Shown here piece after piece: positions 32,749-41,278 of a DNA stretch of 64,000 nucleotides. Positions within the stretch are counted from its first letter, which is position 1. Each line of letters opens with the position of its first letter. The stretch is from JACCXG01 sp963785755 (lineage in GTDB: Bacteria; Acidobacteriota; Vicinamibacteria; Vicinamibacterales; 2-12-FULL-66-21). The position numbers were made by a program, and so were the translations under genes. The notes under the pieces are model-generated. The model saw nothing but the letters and a program-made list of their open reading frames with translations, searched no databases and was not told the DNA's origin. The stretch lies in the NCBI GenBank assembly GCA_963785755.1, contig CAWAXG010000050.1, forward strand, positions 186,001 to 250,000, written 5' to 3'.

Positions 32749-33821
32749 GTTCTGCCCTGCAGCGCCCGCTCGGCGGCGGCGAGCACGTCCTGCGGCTTCA
32801 AGGTCGTCAGACAGCGATAGTCGCCCGGCTCGCACACTCGCTGATCGCATGGACGGCAGGGAAGGCCCTCGACTTCCACCGCCGCCGTGAAGATGGCCGG
32901 ATCGCGCCACGGCGCCGAGCGGACCGGCAGCGTCGGTCCGTAGACTGCGACCACCGGGGTGGCCGTGGTCGCGGCGATGTGCAGCGGTCCCGTGTCGCCG
33001 CCGATGAACAACCGGCTGCGTCCGATCAACGCGCGAAGCTCTCGCAGGTCGAACTCGCCAAACTCGAGCACGCGGGAGGCGTCAGGCTGTCCGAGCAGCT
33101 CGCGCGCGCCGCGCACGATACGTCCGGCGGCCTCGCGGTCGGAAGGGCCCGAGCTCATGACGAGCCGCCGTTTCGGCGAGCCGGCTGCCAGGCTGGCGAC
33201 GACTTCGATGAATGCCGACTCGGGCCACCGGCGGAAGGGATTGCTCGCACTGACGTGCACGACCAGGAGCTCGTGCGTCGGATCGACTCCCGCGCTCGCC
33301 AGGCGATCGGCCATGCGGCGATCGGCCGCCGGGTCGAGCGGCATCTCGACGGCGTCACGGGCGGGGAGAGGAGCGGTGACGACGGCGCCGTCGACGGCGC
33401 TGAGCAGGTCCCACTGATTCAGCACCGAATGACGCGGCCGCAGGTCGCGCGCGCGAGCGACAGTCCGCGTGTACATCCAGCTGCGCCCCGGCATGTCGTA
33501 GCCGATGCGCTGCGGCGCGCCTGACGCGAACGCGAGCCACGAGCTGCGCGGACCACCGTGCATGTCAATAACCACGTCGAAGCGGCGCCGCCGCAGCTGC
33601 CACGCGAGCCGCAGGTCGTGCAGGACGCGTGCGACGCCGCGCGTGCGCTCGATGACGATCACTTCGTCCAGATGCGGGTTGCCCTCGACCACCGCCGCCG
33701 AGCCACGCTCGACGAGATAGGTGAGCCTGGCGCCGGGAAACTCGCGCCTGAGCGCGCGAATCACCGGCGTCGACAGCACCACATCGCCGATCAGGCGCAG
33801 CCGGATGAGCAGCACGGTCAC
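32745..33821 (-). CDS. ADP-heptose:LPS heptosyltransferase (GT9)
   Basis: 358 residues, GT-B fold. The N-terminus MTVLLIRLRLIGDVVLSTPVIRALRREFP is the classic WaaF/WaaC start. VVIDMHGGPRSSWLAFASGAPQRIGY lies in the acceptor half; FIGGDTGPLHIAATTATPVVAVYGPT is the ADP-heptose binding signature. The CRPCDQRVCEPGDYRCL tail is also typical of family 9. It adds heptose to the inner core of LPS in the cytosol. It starts 3 nt after the stop of the UPF0434 gene and is coupled to the ligase gene. Acceptor position (heptose I or II) unresolved. Confidence 0.9.
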   Translation of the reverse strand: MTVLLIRLRLIGDVVLSTPVIRALRREFPGARLTYLVERGSAAVVEGNPHLDEVIVIERTRGVARVLHDLRLAWQLRRRRFDVVIDMHGGPRSSWLAFASGAPQRIGYDMPGRSWMYTRTVARARDLRPRHSVLNQWDLLSAVDGAVVTAPLPARDAVEMPLDPAADRRMADRLASAGVDPTHELLVVHVSASNPFRRWPESAFIEVVASLAAGSPKRRLVMSSGPSDREAAGRIVRGARELLGQPDASRVLEFGEFDLRELRALIGRSRLFIGGDTGPLHIAATTATPVVAVYGPTLPVRSAPWRDPAIFTAAVEVEGLPCRPCDQRVCEPGDYRCLTTLKPQDVLAAAERALQGRT

Positions 33822-33824
33822 GGT

Positions 33825-33995
33825 TCACGGTTCGATCGTCGCCTCGTCCAGCAGCATGACGGGAATGTCGTCCTTGATCGGGAACACGCGCTTGCACTGC
33901 GAGCACTTGAGCGCGGCGCCGTTCTTGACGAGGTCCACTTTCGTCTTACAGTTGGGACAGGCGAGAATCTCGAGCAATTCCGGGTCCACAGGCAT
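33825..33995 (-). CDS. UPF0434/Trm112-like zinc-ribbon protein
   Basis: 56 residues from ATG 33995 (MPVDPELLEILACPNCK); an in-frame ATG five codons upstream is possible. Two CxxC knuckles (CPNC and CSQC) and the ending FPIKDDIPVMLLDEA match the YcaR/Trm112 family. In other genomes yca R lies next to lipid A genes such as lpxK and kdsB; here it leads the LPS operon. Biochemical role not established for the bacterial short forms. Confidence 0.88.
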   Translation of the reverse strand: MPVDPELLEILACPNCKTKVDLVKNGAALKCSQCKRVFPIKDDIPVMLLDEATIEP

Positions 33996-34060
33996 GGGAT
34001 TCAGCTCCACGGGCTTGACGGCACGTTTTGTATCCCGTGACCGCAGGGGTCATTATAATC

Positions 34061-35491
34061 ATGAAGATGCGGCGAACAGTCCTAATGCTTGTGATGGCGA
34101 CGGTGGCTGCACCCCTGCACGCGATGGCGCAGCCCGCCGCGTCGGCGCCGGCTGATTCGGCCGCCTATTTCTTCCTGCTCGGCCGGTATCACGAGTCCCA
34201 GGGCGAGTCCGAGAAGGCGGTCGACGCGCACAAGAAGGCGATTGTCCTGGCCCCCAAGTCGGCGGAACTGCGCGCCGAGCTCGCTGGAGTCTACGCGCGC
34301 CAGGATCGCGCCGTCGAGGCGATCGACACGGCCGAAGAGGCGCTGAAGCTCGATCCGAAAAACCGCGAAGCGAACCGCATCTCCGGATCGATTTACGCCG
34401 CGTTCGCCGAGCAGCGCCGCTCGATCCGCCCGGGCGAGAGCTCGCAGCTGTATGTGCCGCGGGCCATCGCGGCGCTCGAACGCGCCCGCGAGGAAGGTCC
34501 CGCGGAGCTCGGCCTCGATCTCACGCTCGGCCGCCTCTACGCCCAGACGGAATCATTCGACAAGGCCATTCCGCTGCTTCGCCGGGTGGTGATGGAGCAA
34601 CCCAACTATCCCGAAGCGGCGCTGCTGCTCGCGTCGGCGCAGGATGGCGCCGGTCAGACCGCGGCCGCCGCCGAGACCCTGACCGAATCGCTGGCCGAGA
34701 ACCCCCGCTTCTTCCGCGGCTACGTGATGCTCGCCGAGCTCCATGAAAAACAGGGCAAATGGGATGAAGCCGAGCAGGCCTACTCGCAGGCGCAGCAGCT
34801 GAACACCCGCGGGCTCGATCTGTCCACGCGCCGCGCCGCGGCGTTGATCAACGCCGGGAAGGGAGCCGGCGCCCGGGATTTGCTGCGCGATGCCGCGGCC
34901 AAACCCGACGCGCCGCCGCTGGTGCTGTATCTCTTTGCCGCCTCGCAGCGCCTCACCGGCGACCTGGCCGGGGCCGAGGTCACCGCGCGCCGTCTGCGCG
35001 AAGCCGCCCCGGACGATCCGCGGGGCATGTACGTACTCGCACAGGTGCTCGAAGCTCGCGGCGATCACCAGGGTGCGGAGCAATCGCTGCGCGACCTGCT
35101 CAAGCTCGATCCCAAGGACGCGACCGCGCTGAACTATCTGGGCTACATGTTCGCCGAGCGCGGCGAACGCCTGGACGAGGCCGTGGATCTCGTTCAGCGG
35201 GCGTTGAAGATCGAGCCGGGGAATCCTTCGTTTCTCGACAGTCTGGGCTGGGCGTACTTCCAGCAGGGCAAGCTCGATCTGGCCGACGCGCCGCTGACCG
35301 AAGCCGCGGCCAAGATGCCGAAGAGCTCCGTCATCCAGGACCATCTCGGCGACCTGCGCTTCAAGCAGCAGCGGTTTGCCGATGCGGCCGCGGCGTGGGA
35401 GCGATCGCTGGCCGGCGACGGAGAGTCGATCGACCGCACACGAATCCTCAAGAAAATTCAGGACGTGAAATCCCGTCTGGAACCTCGGTGA
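34061..35491 (+). CDS. Secreted TPR-repeat protein
   Basis: 476 residues from ATG 34061 (ATG 34067 is equally possible). A signal peptide (VLMLVMATVAAPLHAMAQPA) precedes a chain of about nine tetratricopeptide repeats, e.g. YHESQGESEKAVDAHKKAIV, AVYARQDRAVEAIDTAEEAL-type units and GYMFAERGERLDEAVDLVQ. It is a periplasmic or envelope scaffold for protein interactions; no catalytic motif. The stop overlaps the GTG start of the LolB-like lipoprotein (GTGA), so the two proteins are co-expressed and may act together at the outer membrane. Confidence 0.85.
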   Translation: MKMRRTVLMLVMATVAAPLHAMAQPAASAPADSAAYFFLLGRYHESQGESEKAVDAHKKAIVLAPKSAELRAELAGVYARQDRAVEAIDTAEEALKLDPKNREANRISGSIYAAFAEQRRSIRPGESSQLYVPRAIAALERAREEGPAELGLDLTLGRLYAQTESFDKAIPLLRRVVMEQPNYPEAALLLASAQDGAGQTAAAAETLTESLAENPRFFRGYVMLAELHEKQGKWDEAEQAYSQAQQLNTRGLDLSTRRAAALINAGKGAGARDLLRDAAAKPDAPPLVLYLFAASQRLTGDLAGAEVTARRLREAAPDDPRGMYVLAQVLEARGDHQGAEQSLRDLLKLDPKDATALNYLGYMFAERGERLDEAVDLVQRALKIEPGNPSFLDSLGWAYFQQGKLDLADAPLTEAAAKMPKSSVIQDHLGDLRFKQQRFADAAAAWERSLAGDGESIDRTRILKKIQDVKSRLEPR

Positions 35492-36291
35492 TTTCCGGGC
35501 CGGGCTGCCGTCACAGGGTCGCGATCGTCGCCGGCCTGGCGCTCGCGTTCGCATGGGGCTGTGGTGCGCCCAAGGGCATCACCCTTCCCGGCGGACCGGG
35601 CACGCCAGCGCCGGACGCACCTGCCGCCTACGAGGAAGCCGTCCAGGAATGCCGCGGCATTCGCACGATGACCGTCACGCTGGGGCTGTCGGGTCGTGTC
35701 GGAGATACGCGCCTTCGCGGCAACGTCGACGCGGGCTTCGAGGCGCCGGACAAGGTCCGGCTCGAGATGCGGCCGCCGATCGGCCGGCCGATCTTCATTC
35801 TGGTCGCGCCGGGTCCTGAGGCAACGTTGTATCTGACCCGGGAGAATCGTGTCCTGCGCAAAGCCCGATCGTCCGAGGTCGTCGAGGCGCTCGTCGGGCT
35901 CAGGCTCGATGGCGCGGAGCTGCGCGCGCTCGTGAGCGGGTGCGGCTTCGGCGCGGCGGAGCCCTCCGGCGGACGATCGTTCGACGGCCAATGGATCGCC
36001 GTCACGACCGGCAGCGCGACGACGTATCTGAGACAGATCGAAGGGCGCTGGCGTATCGTTGCCGCGACGCGCGAGGGGCTCACCGTTCTCTACAGCGGGT
36101 TCAGCGCCGGCAGAGCGTCCACACTGCAGCTCGAGGCTCCGGCGTCGAAAGCGAATGTCACGGCTGTCCTGTCCGACATCAACATCAACCTGCCGCTGGA
36201 ACCGTCAGTGTTCGAAGTCACCGTTCCGGCAGACGCCAAGCCCCTGACGCTCGACGAGCTGCGTCGCGCGGGTCCGCTCGGGCAGCAATGA
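35488..36291 (+). CDS. LolB-like outer-membrane lipoprotein
   Basis: 267 residues from GTG 35488. A short signal peptide (VAIVAGLALAFAWGC) ends at a lipobox-type Cys25 followed by GAPKG. The rest is predicted beta-rich: SGRVGDTRLRGNVDAGFEAPDKVRLEMRPPIGRPIFILV, ATLYLTRENRVLRKAR, then a helical plug region, consistent with the LolA/LolB half-barrel fold (DUF4292-like). Position is the strongest argument: in enterobacteria lolB is also directly beside ispE and prs. It overlaps the TPR gene and ispE by 4 nt each. Lipoprotein insertion into the outer membrane is the inferred role. Confidence 0.7.
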   Translation: MISGPGCRHRVAIVAGLALAFAWGCGAPKGITLPGGPGTPAPDAPAAYEEAVQECRGIRTMTVTLGLSGRVGDTRLRGNVDAGFEAPDKVRLEMRPPIGRPIFILVAPGPEATLYLTRENRVLRKARSSEVVEALVGLRLDGAELRALVSGCGFGAAEPSGGRSFDGQWIAVTTGSATTYLRQIEGRWRIVAATREGLTVLYSGFSAGRASTLQLEAPASKANVTAVLSDININLPLEPSVFEVTVPADAKPLTLDELRRAGPLGQQ

Positions 36292-37235
36292 CGAAGCGCC
36301 ACCCGGCCAGACGCGCGCGTCCCGCTCAGAAGATCAGGCGATACGTCGCGCGTGCGCACGCCAAGGTGAATCTCGATCTGCGAGTGCTCGGGAGCCGCGC
36401 CGATGGCTATCACGAGCTGCGGACCGTGTTTCAGACGATCGATCTCCATGACACCCTGACCGCACAGGAGAAGCCGGGGCCGTTCGTGTTGAAGTGCAGG
36501 ACGCCGGGCGTGCCGCTCGACGACAAGAACCTCGTCTGGCGTGCCGGCGCGGCGTTGTGGAAGGCGCTCGGCCGCGGCGGTGATCCGTGCGACGCCGTCA
36601 TCACGATCGAGAAAGGGATTCCCCTCGAAGCGGGTCTTGGCGGCGGAAGCGCGGATGCGGCGGCAGGACTTCATGTGCTTGCGCGCCTGTGGGGAGGCGC
36701 GCCGCTCTCGTTGCTGCGCGAAGTCGCATCGGGTATCGGTTCGGATGTGCCGTTCTTTCTGTCCGGAGGGACGGCGCTCGGGCTGGGCAGGGGCGAAGAG
36801 ATCTATCCGCTGGTCGATCTTCCCCGTCACTGGATTGTCGTTGTGCTTCCCCCTTTCGGCGTCTCGACCGCGGAAGCGTATGCCTGGTACGACGAGGATC
36901 GGGCTGCCGGTGTCCGCGAGCCGCGAGGCGAGCTGCAGATCCTCCCCGTTCCGTGGCCGACGCGGGCGGCGCAGATGATCAATGACCTGGAACCGCCGGT
37001 CTTGCGCCGGCATCCCGAGATCGGGGCGATCAAGGCGGCCTTGAAGGAAGCCGGGGCGGTGGCCGCGGCGATGTCGGGCAGCGGCTCGGCTGTCTTCGGC
37101 CTGTTCCGTACCAGGCCGGCCGCCGCGCGGACGATCCGGCCGCTCTCACGGGCGGGCGCCGCAGCCCTCCTCAGCCGGACGCTGTCGCGCGCCGAACACG
37201 AGCAGCGCGCCCGTCCGATCGTGCGCAGGGTTTGA
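36288..37235 (+). CDS. ispE: 4-diphosphocytidyl-2-C-methyl-D-erythritol kinase
   Basis: 315 residues from ATG 36288 (ATGA overlap with the lipoprotein stop). This GHMP kinase of the MEP isoprenoid pathway uses ATP on CDP-methylerythritol. Visible: AHAKVNLDLRVLG with Lys26, DGYHELRTVFQTIDLHD, the ATP loop LEAGLGGGSADAA (113-125), GSDVPFFLSG with Asp153, and AAAMSGSGSAVFGLF. The basic N-terminal 20 residues and the Arg-rich tail are longer than usual. The steps before and after it (IspD and IspF) are encoded as a fusion at 47086-48261. Confidence 0.95.
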   Translation: MTKRHPARRARPAQKIRRYVARAHAKVNLDLRVLGSRADGYHELRTVFQTIDLHDTLTAQEKPGPFVLKCRTPGVPLDDKNLVWRAGAALWKALGRGGDPCDAVITIEKGIPLEAGLGGGSADAAAGLHVLARLWGGAPLSLLREVASGIGSDVPFFLSGGTALGLGRGEEIYPLVDLPRHWIVVVLPPFGVSTAEAYAWYDEDRAAGVREPRGELQILPVPWPTRAAQMINDLEPPVLRRHPEIGAIKAALKEAGAVAAAMSGSGSAVFGLFRTRPAAARTIRPLSRAGAAALLSRTLSRAEHEQRARPIVRRV

Positions 37236-37323
37236 CCCCGGGCTGAGCGACCGGCTACACTTAACCCTTTGTAGTCGTGCCCTGAGGGCGCTTCTTAGGG
37301 TTCCAGGTGCCAGGGCCGCCTTC

Positions 37324-37399
37324 TGGGGCGTGGCCAAGCTGGTAAGGCGCGGGACTTTGGATCCCGTATTCGAAGGTTCGAATCCTTCCGCCCCAACCA
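37324..37399 (+). tRNA. tRNA-Gln (UUG)
   Basis: 76 nt with encoded CCA. The acceptor stem TGGGGCG pairs with CGCCCCA. The anticodon stem-loop CGGGA-CTTTGGA-TCCCG has anticodon TTG. The T arm is AAGGTTCGAATCCTT. It lies between ispE and prs, as tRNA genes often do in this neighbourhood. Confidence 0.97.
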
Positions 37400-37573
37400 T
37401 TCCCCCGGCTTCCGCAAGGCATGCGTCGCGCGTCGAGCGAGCCGGGGTCCCAGGCACGGACGGGTGACGTCCGGGGCGGAGACGGGCGACGATGACGGCG
37501 CGCGCGGAGCGCGCGTGGCGAGGAAGCGGCGCGGGCGTGGGGCCCCAGCAAGCGACCGAGCCCCGGTTGATGA
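37400..37573. other. Gap between tRNA-Gln and prs with a GGGGCCCC repeat element
   Basis: No gene visible. The last 70 nt (about 37495-37567) resemble the dispersed element found before gltX, rplK and rplA: a GCGCGCGGAGCGCGCG-type dyad, then CGGCGCGGGCGTGGGGCCCC. Another ATG lies 4 nt before the prs start. Confidence 0.5.
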
Positions 37574-38521
37574 ATGAGTCCTGGCCAGTTGAAGCTGTTT
37601 TCGGGAAGTGCGCATCCGGCGTTGACGGCCGAGATCGCCGAGTTCCTCGGCGTGTCGATCGGCCATGCGCGTCTTCAGCGCTTCCCCGACACGGAGTGCT
37701 CGTTCCAGATCGACGAGAACATCCGCGGGACCGACGTCTTCGTGATCCAGCCGACGTGCGCCGACGTCGACCGGAACATCATGGAGCTGTGCGTGATGAT
37801 CGATGCGTTTCGCCGGTCGTCGGCGTCGCGCATCACCGCGGTCGTGCCGTATTACGGCTACGCGCGCCAGGATCGCAAGGACAAGCCGCGGGTGCCGATT
37901 TCGGCCAAGCTGGTGGCCAACCTGCTCAGCGCTGCGGGAACCAATCGCGTGCTGACGATGGATCTGCACAAGGCGCAGATCCAGGGGTTCTTTGACATTC
38001 CCGTCGATCACCTGTTCGCCGCGCCGGTGATCATCGATTATTGCTCGCAGCTGCGGATACCGAACCTCACGATCGTGTCGCCGGATGCGGGCGGCGCCGA
38101 GCGCGCCCGCGCCTACGCCAAGCGGCTCGGGGCGGAACTGGCGATCGTCGACAAACGGCGGTCGGACGATGGGACGGCCGAGGTGATGAACGTGATCGGC
38201 GACGTCACCGGCCGCACCTGTATCCTGCAGGACGACATCATCGATACGGCGGGCACGATTGTGAAGGCGGCCAACGCCCTGCGGGTCAGTGGCGCCGAGC
38301 GCGTCTTCGCGTGCGCGGTGCACGGCGTGCTCTCGGGGCCGGCGGTCGAGCGCCTCGAGTCCGCCCCGATCGAGCAGGTGATCATCACCAATACGATCCC
38401 GCTGCACAGCGAGCGGGCGAAGTGCTGCAAGAAGATCCGGCAGCTGTCGGTTGCCCGGCTGCTCGGTCAGGCAATTCGGAGTATCCACGAGGAGACGTCG
38501 GTCTCGTCGCTGTTCGTCTGA
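37574..38521 (+). CDS. prs: Ribose-phosphate pyrophosphokinase (PRPP synthetase)
   Basis: 315 residues, class I PRPP synthetase making PRPP from ribose 5-phosphate and ATP for nucleotides, histidine and tryptophan. Visible: LKLFSGSAHPALTAEIAEFLG, RFPDTECSFQIDENIRG, YYGYARQDRKDKPRVPISAK (93-112), the metal and ATP region DLHKAQIQGFF (130-140), and the PRPP loop DDIIDTAGT (220-228). ATG 37574 gives the normal length. It is the hub of the conserved run ispE - tRNA - prs - rplY - pth. Confidence 0.97.
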   Translation: MSPGQLKLFSGSAHPALTAEIAEFLGVSIGHARLQRFPDTECSFQIDENIRGTDVFVIQPTCADVDRNIMELCVMIDAFRRSSASRITAVVPYYGYARQDRKDKPRVPISAKLVANLLSAAGTNRVLTMDLHKAQIQGFFDIPVDHLFAAPVIIDYCSQLRIPNLTIVSPDAGGAERARAYAKRLGAELAIVDKRRSDDGTAEVMNVIGDVTGRTCILQDDIIDTAGTIVKAANALRVSGAERVFACAVHGVLSGPAVERLESAPIEQVIITNTIPLHSERAKCCKKIRQLSVARLLGQAIRSIHEETSVSSLFV

Positions 38522-38567
38522 GCGGACAGAGCCGGGGAGCTGGTAGTCAGCAACAAGGATTGGTTTT

Positions 38568-39227
38568 ATGGAATCGACACTTCAGGCAGAAAAGCGGGAA
38601 ACCCGCGGCAAGAACGAGGCGCGGCGGCTCCGCGCGAGCGGGCGCATTCCGGCGGTGGTCTATGGCGCCGAAAAGGGAAAGGCGACCGAGATTTCCGTCG
38701 ATCCCAAGGTGCTCCTCCGCATCCTGCATTCGGAATCCGGCGTGAACACGCTGATCGGCCTGCAGGGCGTTGGCGCCGGCGACACGCGGGTGCTCGTGAA
38801 GGAGTACCAACTCGATCCGATCGATCACAAGCTGCTCCACGTCGACTTCTACCAGGTCGCGATGGACAAGGCGATCACGGTCACCGTGCCGATCGCGTTG
38901 AAGGGCGAAGCCAAGGGCGTCAAGCAGCAGGGTGGCATCGTCGATTTCGTGCACCGCGACATCGAGATCGAGACGCTGCCTGGCGATATCCCGGAGAGCA
39001 TCACGGTCGATATCTCCGAGCTGATGCTGAACCAGGGCATCCGCGTCCGCGACGTTCTCGTCGAAGGCGCGAAGTGGAAGCCGGTGACCGACCCGGACAC
39101 GCTGATCGTTCACGTCGTGGCGCTGAAGGTCGAGGAGCCGGCTCCAGCCGAGGTTGCGGCGGCTGCTCCGACAGCACCGGCTGAGCCCGAGGTCATCAAG
39201 AAGGGCAAGACGGAGAAAGAAGAGTAG
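38568..39227 (+). CDS. rplY: Large ribosomal subunit protein bL25, CTC long form
   Basis: 219 residues. The N-terminal L25 domain binds 5S rRNA (LQAEKRETRGKNEARRLRASGRIPAVVYG) and the C-terminal TL5/CTC beta domain follows (VTVPIALKGEAKGVKQQGGIVDFVHRDIEIETLPGDIPE). It ends in an Ala/Pro/Glu-rich and Lys-rich tail. The long form agrees with other Gram-negative non-enteric bacteria. It lies 46 nt after prs and 20 nt before pth, the common order. Confidence 0.95.
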   Translation: MESTLQAEKRETRGKNEARRLRASGRIPAVVYGAEKGKATEISVDPKVLLRILHSESGVNTLIGLQGVGAGDTRVLVKEYQLDPIDHKLLHVDFYQVAMDKAITVTVPIALKGEAKGVKQQGGIVDFVHRDIEIETLPGDIPESITVDISELMLNQGIRVRDVLVEGAKWKPVTDPDTLIVHVVALKVEEPAPAEVAAAAPTAPAEPEVIKKGKTEKEE

Positions 39228-39247
39228 CCTCAGCGCCGGCTCGTGGC

Positions 39248-39836
39248 ATGAAGCTGATCGTCGGCCTCGGCAATCCCGGCAGGAAGTACCGATGGGACGA
39301 GGCACAATGTCGGGTTTCGGGTCCTCGACGATCTGGCGGCGCGGCACAAGGTCGAGTGGGAGCTCGCGCCGCGCGGAATCGAGGCGCTGATCGGACGGCA
39401 GCGGCCCGACGGCATCGTCCTCGCGAAGCCGTTGACCTTCATGAACCTGAGCGGGCCGGCCGTCGTGGGCCTGCTGCAGTTCTACAAGATCGACGTGCCA
39501 GATGCGTTCGTCATCGTCGACGAAATCAATCTGGAGCTCGGGCGGCTGCGGGCGCGGGCCGCGGGATCGGCAGGCGGCCACAACGGCCTGAAGTCGATCA
39601 TCGAAGCGCTGGGAACGATGGAATTTGCTCGGCTGCGGGTCGGTGTCGGGCGCGGTGAGGCCCGCCGCGATCTCGCGGATCACGTGCTGGCGAAGTTCGA
39701 GCCGGACGAGCGGCCGATCGTCGCCGAGGCGGTGGGCCGCAGCGCGGACGCCGCCGACCTGTTCGTCGCCGAGGGGATCGGTCCGGTGATGAACAGTTTC
39801 AACAGGAAGGAAGACCGTAAGGAAGACGGGGACTAA
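39248..39836 (+). CDS. pth: Peptidyl-tRNA hydrolase, with one extra base
   Basis: About 195 residues once one G in the GGG at 39294-39296 is removed: MKLIVGLGNPGRKYRWTRHNVGFRVLDDLAARHK. Catalytic His and Asn are in RHNVGF; the second Asn and Asp region reads KPLTFMNLSGPAVV, then DEINLELGRLRARAAGSAGGHNGLKSI. It recycles peptidyl-tRNA released from stalled ribosomes and is essential in most bacteria, so a real loss of function is unlikely. As deposited, translation from 39248 leaves the frame after residue 16; the remainder is open from about 39297 to 39836. Confidence 0.92.
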
Positions 39837-39936
39837 ACAACCTATCTTCTCCTTGCCCGCCGCAGCCCCACCGGGCGAAGGCAGGCCGTAGGGTCCGAGG
39901 CAGAGCCCCGGATCAGAAACGTCCAGAGGGAGATTC

Positions 39937-40410
39937 ATGAGCACAAACCGACAGTACGAGCTCGTCTACATCCTGACGCCGGAGGCGTCGGACGAGCAGA
40001 TCGCCGAGCTGCACACGCAGATCGAGCAGATCGTCCAGCGCTTCACCGGCACCCTCGACAAGAGCGAGAACTGGGGCCGCCGCAAGCTCGCCTACGAAAT
40101 CGGCCACCATCGCGAAGGCACCTACGTCGTCGAGACGATCACCGGCAGCGGCGAGCTGATGAAGGAGATCGATCGGCGGCTGCGCGTGCTGGATCAGGTC
40201 ATCCGGCACCTCATCGTCCGCGTCGATGATGAGCTGCGAGTGGCGGAACGGACGCGCGACGCGCGCAAGGCGACGCAGGCGCGCCGGCGCACCGCGCGCG
40301 GGCTCCCGCCCGAGCCGCAGCCCGGTGAAGGCCGCGGCGACAACATGGATCAGGACGACGATCGCGGCGATCGATACGATCGCGGGGACAAGTACGAGGT
40401 GCAGCGATGA
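39937..40410 (+). CDS. rpsF: Small ribosomal subunit protein bS6
   Basis: 157 residues. The S6 fold is residues 1-100 (YELVYILTPEASDEQIAELHTQIEQIV, NWGRRKLAYEIGHHREGTYVV, VLDQVIRHLIVRVDDE). Then comes a 50-residue charged tail (Arg-rich then Asp-rich, DQDDDRGDRYDRGD), longer than in E. coli. S6 binds S18 in the 30S platform. Its stop overlaps the rpsR start (ATGA). There is no ssb gene between them, unlike many bacteria. Confidence 0.95.
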   Translation: MSTNRQYELVYILTPEASDEQIAELHTQIEQIVQRFTGTLDKSENWGRRKLAYEIGHHREGTYVVETITGSGELMKEIDRRLRVLDQVIRHLIVRVDDELRVAERTRDARKATQARRRTARGLPPEPQPGEGRGDNMDQDDDRGDRYDRGDKYEVQR

Positions 40411-40706
40411 GCGACGAACGAGGAGGCCGGGGGCGCGGCGGGTCGAAGGGCCGTGACGGCGACAAGGGCAAGGGCGATCGTCCCCGCGGCGGATTCTTCC
40501 GGCGCCGGCGCGTCTGCAAGTTCTGCGCGGAGAAGATCGATTACATCAACTACAAGGACGTCCGGCTGCTGACGCCGTTCCTGCCCGAGCGCGGCAAGAT
40601 TCAGCCGCGCCGCATCTCCGGGACCTGCGCGCTGCATCAGCGCAAGCTGCAGACGGCGATCAAGCGGGCGCGCCAGCTGGCGCTGATTCCGTACGTGACC
40701 GACTAG
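40407..40706 (+). CDS. rpsR: Small ribosomal subunit protein bS18
   Basis: 99 residues. A 34-residue Gly/Arg/Lys-rich N-terminal extension precedes the S18 core CKFCAEKIDYINYKDVRLL...RISGTCALHQRKLQTAIKRARQLALIPY. The CxxC and the later C-x-L-H make this the zinc-binding (C+) variety. It partners with S6 and is coupled to rpsF by a 4-nt overlap. Confidence 0.96.
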   Translation: MSDERGGRGRGGSKGRDGDKGKGDRPRGGFFRRRRVCKFCAEKIDYINYKDVRLLTPFLPERGKIQPRRISGTCALHQRKLQTAIKRARQLALIPYVTD

Positions 40707-40724
40707 CCGGCCGAGAGGACAGCC

Positions 40725-41174
40725 ATGGAAGTGATACTTCGTGAACACGTGGACAATCTCGGCCGCCGCGGCGACGTGGTGAAGGTCGCCGACGGCTACG
40801 CGCGCAATTTCCTGCTGCCGCGCAACCTCGCGTTGAAGGTCACCGAGGCGAACAAGCGTCAGATCGACCGCGAGCGCAAGCTCGCCGATCTGCGCGACGC
40901 CGAGGAGAAGCAGCAGGCCGAAGCGCTGGCGCAGCGGCTCGGCCAGGTCGAAATCGAGATCGCCCGCCGGGTCGGCGAGAACAATACGCTCTATGGATCG
41001 GTGACCTCCGCCGACATCGCGCACGCGCTCGAGGCCAAGGGCTTCCAGGTCGACAAGCGGAAGATCACGCTGGCCGACCCGCTGAAGGCGATCGGCGAGG
41101 TCAGCGTTCCGATCAAGGTGCATCGAGAAGTGACGACGCAGGTGAAGGTGAAGGTCGTTCCAGAGACGCACTGA
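40725..41174 (+). CDS. rplI: Large ribosomal subunit protein bL9
   Basis: 149 residues. The N-terminal globular domain has MEVILREHVDNLGRRGDVVKVADGYARNFLLPRNLA; the long central helix has TEANKRQIDRERKLADLRDAEEKQQAEALAQRL; the C-terminal domain has LYGSVTSADIAHALEAKGFQVDKRKI. Normal length. Last gene before a strong hairpin terminator at 41224. Confidence 0.97.
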   Translation: MEVILREHVDNLGRRGDVVKVADGYARNFLLPRNLALKVTEANKRQIDRERKLADLRDAEEKQQAEALAQRLGQVEIEIARRVGENNTLYGSVTSADIAHALEAKGFQVDKRKITLADPLKAIGEVSVPIKVHREVTTQVKVKVVPETH

Positions 41175-41223
41175 CGCGTCAGCAGGGCGAATGCCCTGCA
41201 CGATGGCGATCGCGATCACGATT

Positions 41224-41264
41224 CGGGTGACCTGGATGGTGCTATCATCCGGTCACCCGATTTT
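41224..41264 (+). terminator. Rho-independent terminator after rplI
   Basis: A 9-bp perfect stem, CGGGTGACC (41224-41232) with GGTCACCCG (41251-41259), is extended by GGAT/ATCC after a one-base bulge and followed by ATTTTG. It separates the rpsF-rpsR-rplI operon from dnaB, which starts at 41279. Confidence 0.7.
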
Positions 41265-41278
41265 GTTGGTCCCGATCG

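Noticed and set aside
41175..41223. Small gene between rplI and dnaB
   Set aside because: No start with a ribosome binding site; the region is the terminator lead-in.
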